This document shows, in pieces, positions 34,952 to 43,736 of a stretch of 64,000 bases of DNA. The stretch lies in NCBI GenBank assembly GCA_002786855.1, contig PCUU01000082.1, forward strand, positions 1 to 64,000, given 5' to 3'. The notes beneath the pieces were generated by a model. That model was not told the DNA's origin. It did no database searches and was given only the letters and a program-made list of their open reading frames with translations. The DNA comes from Cytophagales bacterium CG12_big_fil_rev_8_21_14_0_65_40_12 (lineage in GTDB: Bacteria > Bacteroidota > Bacteroidia > Cytophagales > Cyclobacteriaceae). Numbering within the stretch: the first letter of the stretch is position 1; each line of letters opens with the position of its first letter. Made by a program: the position numbers and the translations under genes.

Positions 34952-34954
34952 AAT

Positions 34955-35422
34955 ATGATCGAACCTAACCTTACAGAATTCGGTACCATCCTGATTTTTA
35001 TCATGGGTGGAATCTTGTTCGTTACCGTGGGTTTATTCGTTGCCAAATTAATCCGTCCCAATAGACCTAACTACGAAAAACTGACTACATACGAGTCGGG
35101 AGAAGAAACCATAGGCACCGCTTGGGGTCAGTTCAACATCAAATTTTACATTGTAGCACTCATATTTTTATTGTTCGAAGTAGAGATCATTTACTTATTC
35201 CCTTGGGCGATTATTTTTGGAGATAAAGCATTAATTGAAGGAACAGATTATGCTTGGGCTTGGTTTGCCATTACCGAGATGTTTATCTTCATTTTTGTGT
35301 TGGCTTTAGGGCTGGCCTACGCTTGGAGAAAAGGTTATTTGGACTGGGTGAGACCAATGAACAAGGTTTCAGATTTCAAATCGCCCATTCCGACTGGGGC
35401 TTATAATCATTTGAAAAAATAG
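34955..35422 (+). CDS. nuoA: NADH-quinone oxidoreductase subunit A
   Basis: This 155-residue membrane subunit of complex I has three TM helices, at about 8-30, 62-84 and 100-125. The conserved loop [40 protein letters not shown] contains the family residues near the quinone cavity. It has a C-terminal extension beyond the usual end. Its stop overlaps the GTG of nuoB by one base. Confidence 0.95.
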   Translation: MIEPNLTEFGTILIFIMGGILFVTVGLFVAKLIRPNRPNYEKLTTYESGEETIGTAWGQFNIKFYIVALIFLLFEVEIIYLFPWAIIFGDKALIEGTDYAWAWFAITEMFIFIFVLALGLAYAWRKGYLDWVRPMNKVSDFKSPIPTGAYNHLKK

Positions 35423-35943
35423 TGGGACTGCTAGATCAACAATTGGGAAAGGGTGGAATCATCATCACCAAGTTAGAAGACCTAATCAATTGGGCCAGAC
35501 TCTCTTCCATGTGGCCAATGGCTTTTGGTACAGCTTGTTGCGCCATTGAATTCATGGGTGCCCAATCTACTCCTTATGATCTCGACCGTTTCGGTATCGT
35601 TCCTTTTGCCAGTCCTCGCCAAGCCGATGTAATGATTGTGGCAGGAACTGTCACTTTTAAAATGGCAGACCGCGTTCGAAGACTTTATGAGCAAATGGCT
35701 GAGCCTCGCTATGTCATCTCGATGGGCTCTTGTTCCAATTGCGGAGGCCCTTATTGGGAGCATGGCTACCACGTGGTGAAAGGTGTAGATAGAATTATTC
35801 CTGTCGATGTATATGTACCTGGTTGCCCACCACGGCCAGAAGCATTGATTGGGGGTTTATTAAAGCTTCAGGAAAAAATTAGAGGAGAAAGTATCGTTGC
35901 CCCAAAGGCGATTGAAAGGTTGTTAGCCAAAAAAGCAGTTTAA
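35422..35943 (+). CDS. nuoB: NADH-quinone oxidoreductase subunit B
   Basis: This 173-residue peripheral-arm subunit carries cluster N2, the last Fe-S centre before quinone. Ligand motifs are [10 protein letters not shown] (adjacent Cys pair), SCSNCGG and PGCPPRPE. Start is GTG at 35422-35424 within TAGTG, overlapping the nuoA stop. In other genomes nuoC follows directly; here a two-gene insertion begins 30 bases after its stop. Confidence 0.97.
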   Translation: MGLLDQQLGKGGIIITKLEDLINWARLSSMWPMAFGTACCAIEFMGAQSTPYDLDRFGIVPFASPRQADVMIVAGTVTFKMADRVRRLYEQMAEPRYVISMGSCSNCGGPYWEHGYHVVKGVDRIIPVDVYVPGCPPRPEALIGGLLKLQEKIRGESIVAPKAIERLLAKKAV

Positions 35944-35973
35944 ATTTTTTATCTTTCTTAAAACATTAGTACA

Positions 35974-37002
35974 ATGGCCAAAGAAGATCATTTAATTAAG
36001 TTCCAAGTTCAGAATTTTAAAAGGTTTAAAAATCTGAGCTTAGAAAACCTTGGGCAGTTTAATCTTATTGTTGGGGACAATAATGTTGGTAAGACTTCGG
36101 TCTTAGAAGCTTTGCTGTATGATGATCAACTCGATAAGTTTTCTATGAACTTGTATAAGGCACTTTCTTATAAAAACCTTGGAGGAGAATACAAGGAGGG
36201 TCATTTTAGTTTCTTTGTCAATAAAGCTAGTCTGTTAGAATCAAGTGAAGATGTTAGAGTGGAATATTTTTGCCAGAAAGCAAAAAATAAGAATAGTGAT
36301 TGGGGAATGGGTGATACCTTTCTTTTTAAAAGAAACGGGAATCTGGTTAGAATAAATGAGGTCTTTGAAGAAGATAGAACTCTGGAGGCACTAAGAGATA
36401 ATAAGCATGAGATATTGGAGCCCATTTCTTTAATTCCTTTTTCAGTTTCATATGGGAAAGAACTGATGGATATATATTCTAAAACCTTCATTAGAGATAG
36501 GGCTGCAAAAAAGCAGCTCATTAATATTTTATCACCATTAATTCCTTCGATTGAAGATTTGGAAATGGATACTGCTATAACTGACTATCCTGTTTTAGTA
36601 GTTGCTAAGAAGGGGATTGACTTTGTAGTTCCTTTAGTGAGTTATGGAGATGGTACAGTCAAGTTATTTCGTTTACTCATGTTTCTCATTCTTTTTCGTG
36701 GTCAACGCCTAATGATCGATGAAATTGATACTGGAATCCACTATTCTAGAATGAAGGATTTTTGGAGAACAATTCTTAAGGCTGCGGAAGAAAATGAAGT
36801 TCAACTTTTTGTAACCACCCATAATCAAGAGTGCATTCGTTATTTCAAAGAAGTTTTGGAGGAAAATGGAATGGAGCACCTCCAAAAAGAGGCCAGAACA
36901 ATTACTTTGGTTGAGAGTGCAAAGACTAAAGATATTAAAGCTATTACTTCTGGCTTCGAGGAGTTGGACTATTCTCTCACCGTTGGCAATGAAATCAGAT
37001 GA
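35974..37002 (+). CDS. AAA_21/OLD-like ATPase of a putative two-gene defence module
   Basis: This 342-residue protein has an ABC-type ATPase with no TM segments: KFQVQNFKRFKN at the N-terminus, Walker A GDNNVGKTS (34-42), a SYGDGTVKLFRLL signature-like motif (223-235), Walker B RLMIDEIDTGIHY (245-257) and an H-loop VTTHNQE (280-286). This layout is that of AAA_21/AAA_15 ATPases such as RloA, AbiLi, OLD and PARIS AriA, which work with nuclease partners. The next gene, overlapping by ATGA, encodes a TOPRIM protein. The pair interrupts nuoB-nuoC. Its DNA is visibly richer in A/T and in AGA codons than the nuo genes. A defence role is inference. Confidence 0.8.
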   Translation: MAKEDHLIKFQVQNFKRFKNLSLENLGQFNLIVGDNNVGKTSVLEALLYDDQLDKFSMNLYKALSYKNLGGEYKEGHFSFFVNKASLLESSEDVRVEYFCQKAKNKNSDWGMGDTFLFKRNGNLVRINEVFEEDRTLEALRDNKHEILEPISLIPFSVSYGKELMDIYSKTFIRDRAAKKQLINILSPLIPSIEDLEMDTAITDYPVLVVAKKGIDFVVPLVSYGDGTVKLFRLLMFLILFRGQRLMIDEIDTGIHYSRMKDFWRTILKAAEENEVQLFVTTHNQECIRYFKEVLEENGMEHLQKEARTITLVESAKTKDIKAITSGFEELDYSLTVGNEIR

Positions 37003-37574
37003 CCCAAATACGGATAATTGTTGAAGGAGAATCGGATAGAAAGTTTCTTAAAGATTACATTAAGCATTCTTTTGAAAAGGAATTGAGTAATGATGACTTT
37101 ATCATTGCATCTGGTAATTTATTGAGTAAACCAGCGAATTCAATACAAAGAAACACCATTGAGGGTGGGATTAATATTACTGTGCTTGATGCGGATACAG
37201 ATATTGAAGGAACTAGGAATAGAGTTTCTCGTGAGATTCAAGAGTTTGATTTGATGATTGATAATCAATTCTATATTCCAAATGATGACCAGCCCGGCAA
37301 TTTAGAAACACTTCTCAGAAGAATAATTAATGAAGAGAGGGGGGGTATATTGGATTGTATAGATCAGTATGGTCGGTGTATTGAAACTCACAGAATCGCT
37401 GAACTAAGAAAGTTTGATGAGAAGGCTAAAGTTTTCGTTTACGTAGATTCCTTTGCTGTAGGAGGCCAAGGAAAACCTGATCAAGTGGATTACAGAGAAC
37501 TTTTACTTTGGAATCTTGATTCCGAATATCTTAGACCCCTTTATGATTTTCTTCAACCTTATTTTAGCGAATGA
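36999..37574 (+). CDS. TOPRIM/DUF3226-like putative nuclease effector
   Basis: This 191-residue protein has TOPRIM-fold signatures: IIVEGESDRKFL (catalytic-type Glu9), VLDADTD (D64-x-D66) and PNDDQPGNLETLL (94-106, acidic cluster typical of DUF3226 and RloB relatives). The C-terminus contains KVFVYVDSF and a YF-rich helix. TOPRIM partners of AAA_21 ATPases act as DNA or tRNA nucleases in abortive anti-phage systems. The start overlaps the ATPase gene (ATGA), and its stop overlaps the nuoC start in the same way, so the effector is translated in line with complex I. Exact family and activity are inferred. Confidence 0.75.
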   Translation: MTQIRIIVEGESDRKFLKDYIKHSFEKELSNDDFIIASGNLLSKPANSIQRNTIEGGINITVLDADTDIEGTRNRVSREIQEFDLMIDNQFYIPNDDQPGNLETLLRRIINEERGGILDCIDQYGRCIETHRIAELRKFDEKAKVFVYVDSFAVGGQGKPDQVDYRELLLWNLDSEYLRPLYDFLQPYFSE

Positions 37575-38056
37575 CTTTCCAAGCAATTGTAGATCATATC
37601 AAATCCAATCTTGATGAGCAAGTCATCATTTCAATCGATGAAAATGCTTCGCCAAAGGCCATAATTATGGATAGGCAAAATTTGATTGAAGTGATGTCAT
37701 TCCTTCAGTCGGACGATCAACTTTATTTCGATTCGCTTTCTTGTATCACGGGCTTAGATAATGGCCCTGAAGAGAACAGCATGGAGGTAATTTATAATCT
37801 CTATTCCATTCCTTTCAACCATCATTTAATGGTCAAGGTAGAGCTAGAAAGAGAAAATCCGGCCATTGATTCCTTAACGGGTCTCTGGAAAACTGCCGAT
37901 TGGCATGAACGAGAAGCGTATGATCTTTTTGGGATTCATTTCAATAATCACCCAGATTTACGCAGGATTTTGCTTCCGGCAGATTGGGAAGGTTTCCCTT
38001 TGAAAAAGGACTATCAACAACAAGAATATTATCGCGGAGTAAAAGTTGAATATTAA
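37571..38056 (+). CDS. nuoC: NADH-quinone oxidoreductase subunit C
   Basis: This 161-residue complex I 30-kDa subunit homologue is not fused to NuoD. Family motifs are DSLTGLWKTADWHEREAYDLFGIHFNNHPDLRRILLPADWEGFPLKKDY near the C-terminus. The ATG overlaps the TOPRIM gene's stop (ATGA), so translation may depend on ribosomes finishing the inserted module. nuoD follows with no gap. Confidence 0.96.
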   Translation: MTFQAIVDHIKSNLDEQVIISIDENASPKAIIMDRQNLIEVMSFLQSDDQLYFDSLSCITGLDNGPEENSMEVIYNLYSIPFNHHLMVKVELERENPAIDSLTGLWKTADWHEREAYDLFGIHFNNHPDLRRILLPADWEGFPLKKDYQQQEYYRGVKVEY

Positions 38057-39274
38057 GTGGCCAAGGAAATTCAATACATATTCGACCAAGAGAACCTGAG
38101 AAAATCGGAACCTCAAAAGTTAAGGGAGCAAGCCCTGAAGCGAGAGGAAGTGATAATCAATATAGGACCGCAGCACCCTTCTACGCATGGTGTGCTTAGA
38201 CTCGAAGTATTGGCCCGTGGAGAAGAAGTCATTGAGGTAATTCCGCACATAGGCTATCTCCACCGTTGTTTTGAAAAGCACGCAGAGAACCTTCCTTACA
38301 ACCAAATTATTCCCTTCGTTGATCGAATGGATTACTTGGCGGCAATGAATACTGAACATGCCTATGCGATGGGCGTAGAGCGCATGTTGGGCATTGAAGA
38401 GGATATTCCTAAAAGAGTGGAGTACATCCGAGTGCTTGTGGCGGAGTTGAACAGACTCGCTTCTCATTTTATCGCCATTGGTTCCTATGGCATGGATATC
38501 GGAGCGGTGACGGCTTTCTTTTGGATGACAAGGGACAGGGAGCATATCGTAAGGCTCTTAGAATGGGCCTCTGGCGCTCGAATGCTCTATAATTACATTT
38601 GGGTTGGTGGCTTGTTTTACGACCTTCCTGTGGGTTTTGAAGAGCGCTGTAAAGAATTCACTACTTACTTAAAACCCAAGCTTAAAGAGCTAGAAAGGGT
38701 GCTCATTGATAATAAGATTTTTGTGGACAGAACAGCTAATGTTGGTGTTTTGCCTTTGGACTTAGCCATTAATTACGGTATTACTGGCCCAATGCTCAGA
38801 GGTTCGGGCTTGAATTATGATCTGAGAAAGATCGATGGTTATTCCATTTATCCTGAAATCGACTTTGACATTCCAGTAGGAAAAGGAGCCATGGGCACAA
38901 CAGGCGACTGTTGGGACAGGACTTGGGTGAGGATGCAAGAATGTTTCGAGTCCATTAAAATCGTTGATCAGTGTATCGATAAGCTCACGACTGATCATAA
39001 ACGCGATAGAGATTTCGATCCAAGGGCGCTTGTGCCAAAGAAAATTAGACCTAAAGCTCAGGATTTATATGTGAGGGCTGAAAATCCAAAAGGAGAAACA
39101 GGCTTTTTCTTTCGAGCAGATGGCCGATCCGATATTCCTTTTAGATGTAAGGCCAGGGGCGCAAGCTTTGTCAATCTCTCCATCATCAATGAACTCGCCA
39201 AAGGTGGACTAATCGCTGATTTAATTGCGGTGATAGGCTCGATTGATATCGTTTTAGGCGAGGTGGATCGCTAA
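38057..39274 (+). CDS. nuoD: NADH-quinone oxidoreductase subunit D
   Basis: This 405-residue complex I 49-kDa subunit homologue lines the quinone site. Motifs are NIGPQHPSTHGVLRLEVLARGEEV, IGYLHRCFEKHAENLPYNQ and GDCWDRTWVRMQECFESI, with a C-terminal FVNLSIINELAKGGLIADLIAVIGSIDIVLGEVDR ending. The start is GTG at 38057-38059, directly after the nuoC stop. No nuoE, nuoF or nuoG follows: the next gene runs in the opposite direction, and the rest of the nuo set resumes at 44740. Confidence 0.97.
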   Translation: MAKEIQYIFDQENLRKSEPQKLREQALKREEVIINIGPQHPSTHGVLRLEVLARGEEVIEVIPHIGYLHRCFEKHAENLPYNQIIPFVDRMDYLAAMNTEHAYAMGVERMLGIEEDIPKRVEYIRVLVAELNRLASHFIAIGSYGMDIGAVTAFFWMTRDREHIVRLLEWASGARMLYNYIWVGGLFYDLPVGFEERCKEFTTYLKPKLKELERVLIDNKIFVDRTANVGVLPLDLAINYGITGPMLRGSGLNYDLRKIDGYSIYPEIDFDIPVGKGAMGTTGDCWDRTWVRMQECFESIKIVDQCIDKLTTDHKRDRDFDPRALVPKKIRPKAQDLYVRAENPKGETGFFFRADGRSDIPFRCKARGASFVNLSIINELAKGGLIADLIAVIGSIDIVLGEVDR

Positions 39275-39301
39275 CGAAATAAACGAAATAAATATTCCTT
39301 T

Positions 39302-40042
39302 CTAATTCGGAAGTCTTTGAATGTTGTTTTCCCTTATGAAAGCTCGACCGGATTTCCACTTAATTTCCAGCCAGATATCTTTTTTGCCCACAATTTCAAC
39401 TTTATGGCCTTCCCCAGTAATCTCTATTAAATCACTACCTGCCGAAGGGCCAGTCATTAAATAGGTGTTGGCAGAGTTAATGATTCCTTTTGGAGCAAGT
39501 TGAGAAAAGTTGATCAGCAAGAAGGCCACAAGGGCAATGGAAAGAAGCCCAAAAGATAAGCCAATGGACCTTTCGTTTAGTTTTTTCTTTCTCTTAAAAA
39601 TCATGGAAAGGATCAAAATGCCAAGTGCCAAAGTGATTAGGATAAAGTAATTGCGGTGCTCGTCATAGAATTTCAGAAAGAGGTCAAAGTCGTTGGTAGA
39701 GTAACCTTCAAGACTATGCGTTTGGGCCAGTTCAGTCATTTTTGTCAGTACCTTTTTGTCTGAGGTGAGCATGTAATAGCTGTTCAAAGCATAAAGCGCA
39801 TTGCTCAAGTCTTCTAGACTTTCGTAAATGAAGGCCATTTTTAGAAGCATCGCTGGGGAAGCTTGCTGCTCTTCTCGGGCTATTTTTTCATATAAAGTCA
39901 GCGATTGCGTATATCTTTTCTGTTGGAAAAGGGAATCGGCTGTTTTTAATTCTTCTTTAAAACCCTGAGAATAAGCGGTTTCAAGAAATGAAATAAGACC
40001 TAGAAAAAGGAATATTAGAATTTTAAAATTTCGGTTTTGCAT
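39302..40042 (-). CDS. BatE-like TPR protein with C-terminal SH3 domain
   Basis: This 246-residue protein has a signal peptide (to about SAYSQ, residue 26), two or three TPR units (30-110), two TM helices (about 132-148 and 162-180) and a periplasmic SH3b-like domain (GPSAGSDLIEITGEGHKVEIV...WKSGRAFI). The same order occurs in BatE proteins of the aerotolerance locus. Its stop faces nuoD. Its start region overlaps the tRNA-Lys promoter on the other strand. It is not followed by other bat genes. Confidence 0.75.
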   Translation of the reverse strand: MQNRNFKILIFLFLGLISFLETAYSQGFKEELKTADSLFQQKRYTQSLTLYEKIAREEQQASPAMLLKMAFIYESLEDLSNALYALNSYYMLTSDKKVLTKMTELAQTHSLEGYSTNDFDLFLKFYDEHRNYFILITLALGILILSMIFKRKKKLNERSIGLSFGLLSIALVAFLLINFSQLAPKGIINSANTYLMTGPSAGSDLIEITGEGHKVEIVGKKDIWLEIKWKSGRAFIRENNIQRLPN

Positions 40043-40066
40043 TTAAATATTTACGTCTTACCTTTG
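40036..40066 (+). promoter_or_regulatory. Consensus promoter of tRNA-Lys
   Basis: TTTG (40036-40039), 19 bases, then TACCTTTG (40059-40066): an exact Bacteroidota promoter 47 bases before the tRNA. It overlaps the first codons of the divergent TPR/SH3 gene. Confidence 0.85.
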
Positions 40067-40113
40067 CAGTCGCAATTAAGGAAAACGCCCTTAATCGAAC
40101 AAGAAAACATGTT

Positions 40114-40186
40114 GATTTGGTAGCTCAGCCGGTAGAGCATCTCCCTTTTAAGGAGAGGGTCCTGGGTTCGAATCCCAGCCAGATCA
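40114..40186 (+). tRNA. tRNA-Lys (anticodon TTT)
   Basis: The 73-base cloverleaf has acceptor stem GATTTGG/CCAGATC, a D arm (GCTC...GAGC), anticodon stem TCTCC/GGAGA with loop CTTTTAA (anticodon TTT at 40147-40149) and a T arm CTGGG-TTCGAAT-CCCAG. The discriminator base is A; CCA is not encoded. It has its own promoter and terminator. Confidence 0.97.
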
Positions 40187-40190
40187 CTAG

Positions 40191-40220
40191 AAAAAGCCTC
40201 GGTAAAATGAGGCTTTTTTT
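40191..40220 (+). terminator. Terminator after tRNA-Lys
   Basis: AAAAAGCCTC (40191-40200) pairs with GAGGCTTTTT (40209-40218) followed by T, beginning 5 bases after the tRNA 3' end. Confidence 0.9.
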
Positions 40221-40388
40221 GTGCCCTAGGCTAAAAAAAACTGCCGTCACGAAGTTAAGCAGCGAGGTTTGAGTTTTATTACCTTTCACATTAATTAACA
40301 GTTTTCAGCCAAAATATTTTTCTGATTTTTTGGAAGCAAAAATTCTTTTGTTCCGATTTTTCCTTAGTTTTAAATTTATTCGAAACTT

Positions 40389-40931
40389 TTGAAGAGAATC
40401 CCAGCCATATTATTGTTAGTCTGCCTAGGTATTTACCAATTTGGATACTATGCGGCTGATTTTTCTGTTGGCCTTCGTATTGAAAAGAAATGGTCGGATA
40501 GGATTTTTAGTGAGGAGGGTGAATACGAAAATTCATTTGTGATGAATATCCCTATTGATGTCCCTTACATGCCTAACGATCAAGATTTTAAAGTGGTCAA
40601 CTCATCTTTTGAAAAGGACGGGCAATTTTTTAGAGTATTGGAACAGCGCTACCGAGATGGTAATCTTCAATTGGTTGTAGTGGCAGATACTTATAAGAGC
40701 AATTTGGAAGTGTTGATCAAGGATTGGATCGATGCCAATGCATCCGATATTGAAGGTAATTTAATGTCCAAATCACCATTGAAAGTATTGACCAATCAGT
40801 ACACACCAACGAATGAATTTAAATTGCTTCTTTCTTCAATCATGGAGGGTGAAAATTCGTTTGGTGATAAAGCCAGTGAAATTTATTCAAGCCGCTTGCA
40901 GGATACTCCTGCACAACCTCCAGAAGCTTAA
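40389..40931 (+). CDS. Exported protein of unknown function
   Basis: This 180-residue protein starts at TTG (40389-40391), the only start that keeps the full hydrophobic N-terminus (MKRIPAILLLVCLGIYQFGYYAADF). It reads as a signal anchor or uncleaved signal peptide. The body is acidic and soluble-looking, with no recognised domain, and the C-terminus is Pro-rich (QDTPAQPPEA). A 9-bp stem-loop without a T-run follows (40935-40958). It lies between tRNA-Lys and an outer-membrane protein gene. Function unknown. Confidence 0.55.
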   Translation: MKRIPAILLLVCLGIYQFGYYAADFSVGLRIEKKWSDRIFSEEGEYENSFVMNIPIDVPYMPNDQDFKVVNSSFEKDGQFFRVLEQRYRDGNLQLVVVADTYKSNLEVLIKDWIDANASDIEGNLMSKSPLKVLTNQYTPTNEFKLLLSSIMEGENSFGDKASEIYSSRLQDTPAQPPEA

Positions 40932-41201
40932 TAATCAATAAGTTTGAATACTTATTGACTCTTCACAATGAAGAATGATCAACTCTCTGCGTATTGCATT
41001 GAGTATTGCTGTACTTCATTGATCCCTTTCCTTCTCCTTATGGCATACAAATGTTGCATTGGATAATATTATTTTATTATTCGTCATTTTTTTGCGCACG
41101 CTACTAAGGTTCAAGGATTTTTCAAAACTAGTTTAAGTGTTGCCGTGTATCCCTGCACAATGGATATGGGTTTCGCTTACGGTCATAATTAATTTTTTAA
41201 A

Positions 41202-42134
41202 ATGCTGAAACTTAATCTAACAATCACATTCCTGCTTTTTGCAGTAGGGCTCGTGGGGCAAACGCCTAGTGACGCCATCATGATGGAATCCAAAGTGGTA
41301 TGTATTCTATTTGAATATAACTATGGTCAATTCGATCAATATTGGGAAGGGCCATCTATTAGAGAAAATCAAACCATCGCCACAGTAAAAAGGAATACTG
41401 TCCTTCCAATGATGGCCGTAGGTGTAGTCAAAAACCTCAACTTATTTGTTGGCTTGCCTTATATCAAGACTGAGTCGTCCGATCCCAACGGAGGGAAGTT
41501 TGCAGGAGCAAGCGGTCTCCAAGATTTGACAGTGGCAGTAAAGTATAAAGCTTTCGAAAAGAAGACCGCAAGAGGGGAGTTAAGAGTCCTAGGAACGGTC
41601 AGCTTTTCCACGCCTGCCTCCAATTATTTACCCGATTACATGCCTTACAGCCTCGGGGCTGGAGCACCTGAATTGGCCTATAGGGCCATTGGCCAATATA
41701 CTTTTAATAGTGGCTTCTATGTAAGAGGGGCCGGCACCTATCTATGGAAAGGCTATGCTAAGGCAGAACGAGAATACTATTATAATAATGGCAGTTTTTA
41801 TACCTCCTGGATGGATGTGCCCAATGCCATTACAGCTGAAGGTATTTTTGGGAAGAAATTTCTGGATGGCTCACTTCAAGTAGAGCTAAATTACTTAAAA
41901 ACCCAATCCTTAAGTGGTGATGATATCAGGGCTTATAATTCACCTCAGCCGACAAACAAAGTTAATATGGACAGAGTAGGGATCTCGGCTCATTACTATT
42001 TTCCGAAAATAGAGGGCTTAGGCATTGGGCTATATCATCATAGCGTCATCAATGGCAGGAATGCACCCAAAATCAGCACATCTGGCATTGGGCTTACTTA
42101 TTTTTTTAACTACCTAAAAAGAGAATCACTATGA
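41202..42134 (+). CDS. Outer-membrane beta-barrel protein paired with the haloperoxidase-like gene
   Basis: This 310-residue protein has a signal peptide (cleavage near LVGQT, residue 21). Repeated amphipathic strands with aromatic girdles and Gly turns (GVVKNLNLFVGLPYI, YFNYL at the end) indicate an outer-membrane barrel of the transporter/meta-pathway-porin type. It overlaps the following haloperoxidase-like gene by 4 bases (ATGA), so the two products are made together. It could admit substrate or retain the lipoprotein at the outer membrane; that is inference. The 270-base region before it shows no clear promoter. Confidence 0.7.
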   Translation: MLKLNLTITFLLFAVGLVGQTPSDAIMMESKVVCILFEYNYGQFDQYWEGPSIRENQTIATVKRNTVLPMMAVGVVKNLNLFVGLPYIKTESSDPNGGKFAGASGLQDLTVAVKYKAFEKKTARGELRVLGTVSFSTPASNYLPDYMPYSLGAGAPELAYRAIGQYTFNSGFYVRGAGTYLWKGYAKAEREYYYNNGSFYTSWMDVPNAITAEGIFGKKFLDGSLQVELNYLKTQSLSGDDIRAYNSPQPTNKVNMDRVGISAHYYFPKIEGLGIGLYHHSVINGRNAPKISTSGIGLTYFFNYLKRESL

Positions 42135-43672
42135 GACAGTCGATATATAAAGTATTCAGCATTTTAATTCTGTCGGGCTTTGTTGCCTGCGAAAAGGAAT
42201 TGCCGACCTTCTTAGAGTTCGAAAGTGTTCAATTCTCATCCGTTGATGCAACAGCAGGTAATTGGACTCCTATCTTGTTGGGCAGCGGAGCAGATATAGC
42301 TATACCAGCTCCATCCGAGGTCAATTCTTCGGCATATTTAGCTGAGTTATCGGCATTAGAAACAGCCATTGGACAGAAGACCAAAGCCGACCAACAGGCA
42401 ATTGATTATTGGATGGACAGTCCAGTGGTGAGGTGGAATGAAATTGCCCTAGAGCTCATTGCCAAATACAACATTATTCCAGGGCCAAATGCGGACGGAA
42501 CCTATACTCTGCCTAATCCAAATACTCCTGATGGGCCACCGGCTTTTCCTTTTTCGCACCCGCCCTATGCATCTAGAGTTTTAGCCTATCTTTCGGTAGC
42601 TCAATTTGATGGTCTTATTTCAGCTTGGCACCACAAGTTCAGTTTTAATCGGGCTGCCCCCTTTAAACAGAGCGCCAACATTCAATACAATTTTCAAGAC
42701 AATAATATTCCTTCTTATCCATCGGAAGGTGCTGTGGTTGCGGCTGTCTCTAGAAAAATTCTCTCCGCTATGTTTCCTCTCGAAGTGGACTACTTGGCAG
42801 AAAAGGAGGAAGAGCACTATAGAAGTTTGTTACTGTCAGGAGGAAATGTAAGTAGTGATATCGAGGCGGGTAAAACTATTGGCAACGCCATTAGTACGCT
42901 TGCTTTGGCAAGAGCCTCAGGAGATGGAATGAGCAAAGCGCAAGCGCCAAAAGCAGTTTCCGATTCGATTGCTAATGCAGCTTTTGAAAGATTTGGATGG
43001 AAATGGATCAATTTGGAACTTCCACAGCGTCCTGTTGGCCTTACCCCACTTTTTGGCAAGGTGCAAATGTGGAATGTGCTCAATGTTGAAGACACCCGAC
43101 CAATTGCCCCTCCTGCCGTTGGTTCTGCAGAATATTTAGCGGATGTAGCCATTCTAAACGATTATGCTGATAATGTTACCGAGGAAAGAAGGCGGATCGC
43201 CAACTTCTGGCAAGATGGATTAGGAACATACACTCCGCCTGGACATTGGAACGAATTTGCCAAAGAGTTCATAGTCAAGTACAAACAAAATCCAATTAGA
43301 GCAGCCCGCACTTTTGCCTATCTCAATATGGCAATGATGGATGGGGGTATCAGTTGTTGGGATGCTAAATATTATTACCATTATCCACGACCCATTCAGA
43401 CAATCGAGGGATTCAAAACCATTGCGGGAACCCCTAATTTTCCCTCATATACCTCTGGTCATAGTGTTTTTTCAGCAGCTGGAGCCGAAGTATTGGCTTA
43501 TATCTTCCCTCAAAAGGCCAATCAGGTCAGAGATTGGGCAGAAGAAGCTGCAATCTCAAGGGTTTATGGAGGAATTCACTGGACTTTTGACGCTTATATA
43601 GGAACGGATCAAGGTAAAGATGTGGCCCAATACACGGTGAATAGGGCGCAAGCAGATGGTGCCGACAATTAA
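42131..43672 (+). CDS. Vanadium-dependent haloperoxidase / PAP2-superfamily lipoprotein
   Basis: This 513-residue protein has a lipoprotein signal (GFVACE, lipid Cys about 20). The C-terminal PAP2-type site is complete: K413 to R420-P421 (KYYYHYPRP), PSYTSGHS (438-445) and SRVYGGIHW with R477 and H483, which correspond to the phosphate/vanadate-binding residues of vanadate haloperoxidases and acid phosphatases. The N-terminal half is helical, as in bacterial vanadium haloperoxidases. It could oxidise halides or act as a phosphatase; sequence alone does not decide. It is coupled to the barrel gene and followed by a terminator. Confidence 0.82.
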   Translation: MRQSIYKVFSILILSGFVACEKELPTFLEFESVQFSSVDATAGNWTPILLGSGADIAIPAPSEVNSSAYLAELSALETAIGQKTKADQQAIDYWMDSPVVRWNEIALELIAKYNIIPGPNADGTYTLPNPNTPDGPPAFPFSHPPYASRVLAYLSVAQFDGLISAWHHKFSFNRAAPFKQSANIQYNFQDNNIPSYPSEGAVVAAVSRKILSAMFPLEVDYLAEKEEEHYRSLLLSGGNVSSDIEAGKTIGNAISTLALARASGDGMSKAQAPKAVSDSIANAAFERFGWKWINLELPQRPVGLTPLFGKVQMWNVLNVEDTRPIAPPAVGSAEYLADVAILNDYADNVTEERRRIANFWQDGLGTYTPPGHWNEFAKEFIVKYKQNPIRAARTFAYLNMAMMDGGISCWDAKYYYHYPRPIQTIEGFKTIAGTPNFPSYTSGHSVFSAAGAEVLAYIFPQKANQVRDWAEEAAISRVYGGIHWTFDAYIGTDQGKDVAQYTVNRAQADGADN

Positions 43673-43736
43673 AAGCATACGAAAAATTTAAATCAAGAAT
43701 CAAAGATCATACATACAATCAATTTGGTTTATAAGG

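Noticed and set aside
35974-37574. Naming the nuo-embedded pair as PARIS or AbiL outright
   Set aside because: The ATPase and TOPRIM motifs fit that class, but the partner looks closest to DUF3226, not clearly DUF4435 or RloB; family-level assignment needs an HMM search.
40935-40958. Stem-loop after the 40389-40931 gene as a terminator
   Set aside because: The 9-bp stem is real but no T-run follows, so it is not listed as a terminator.
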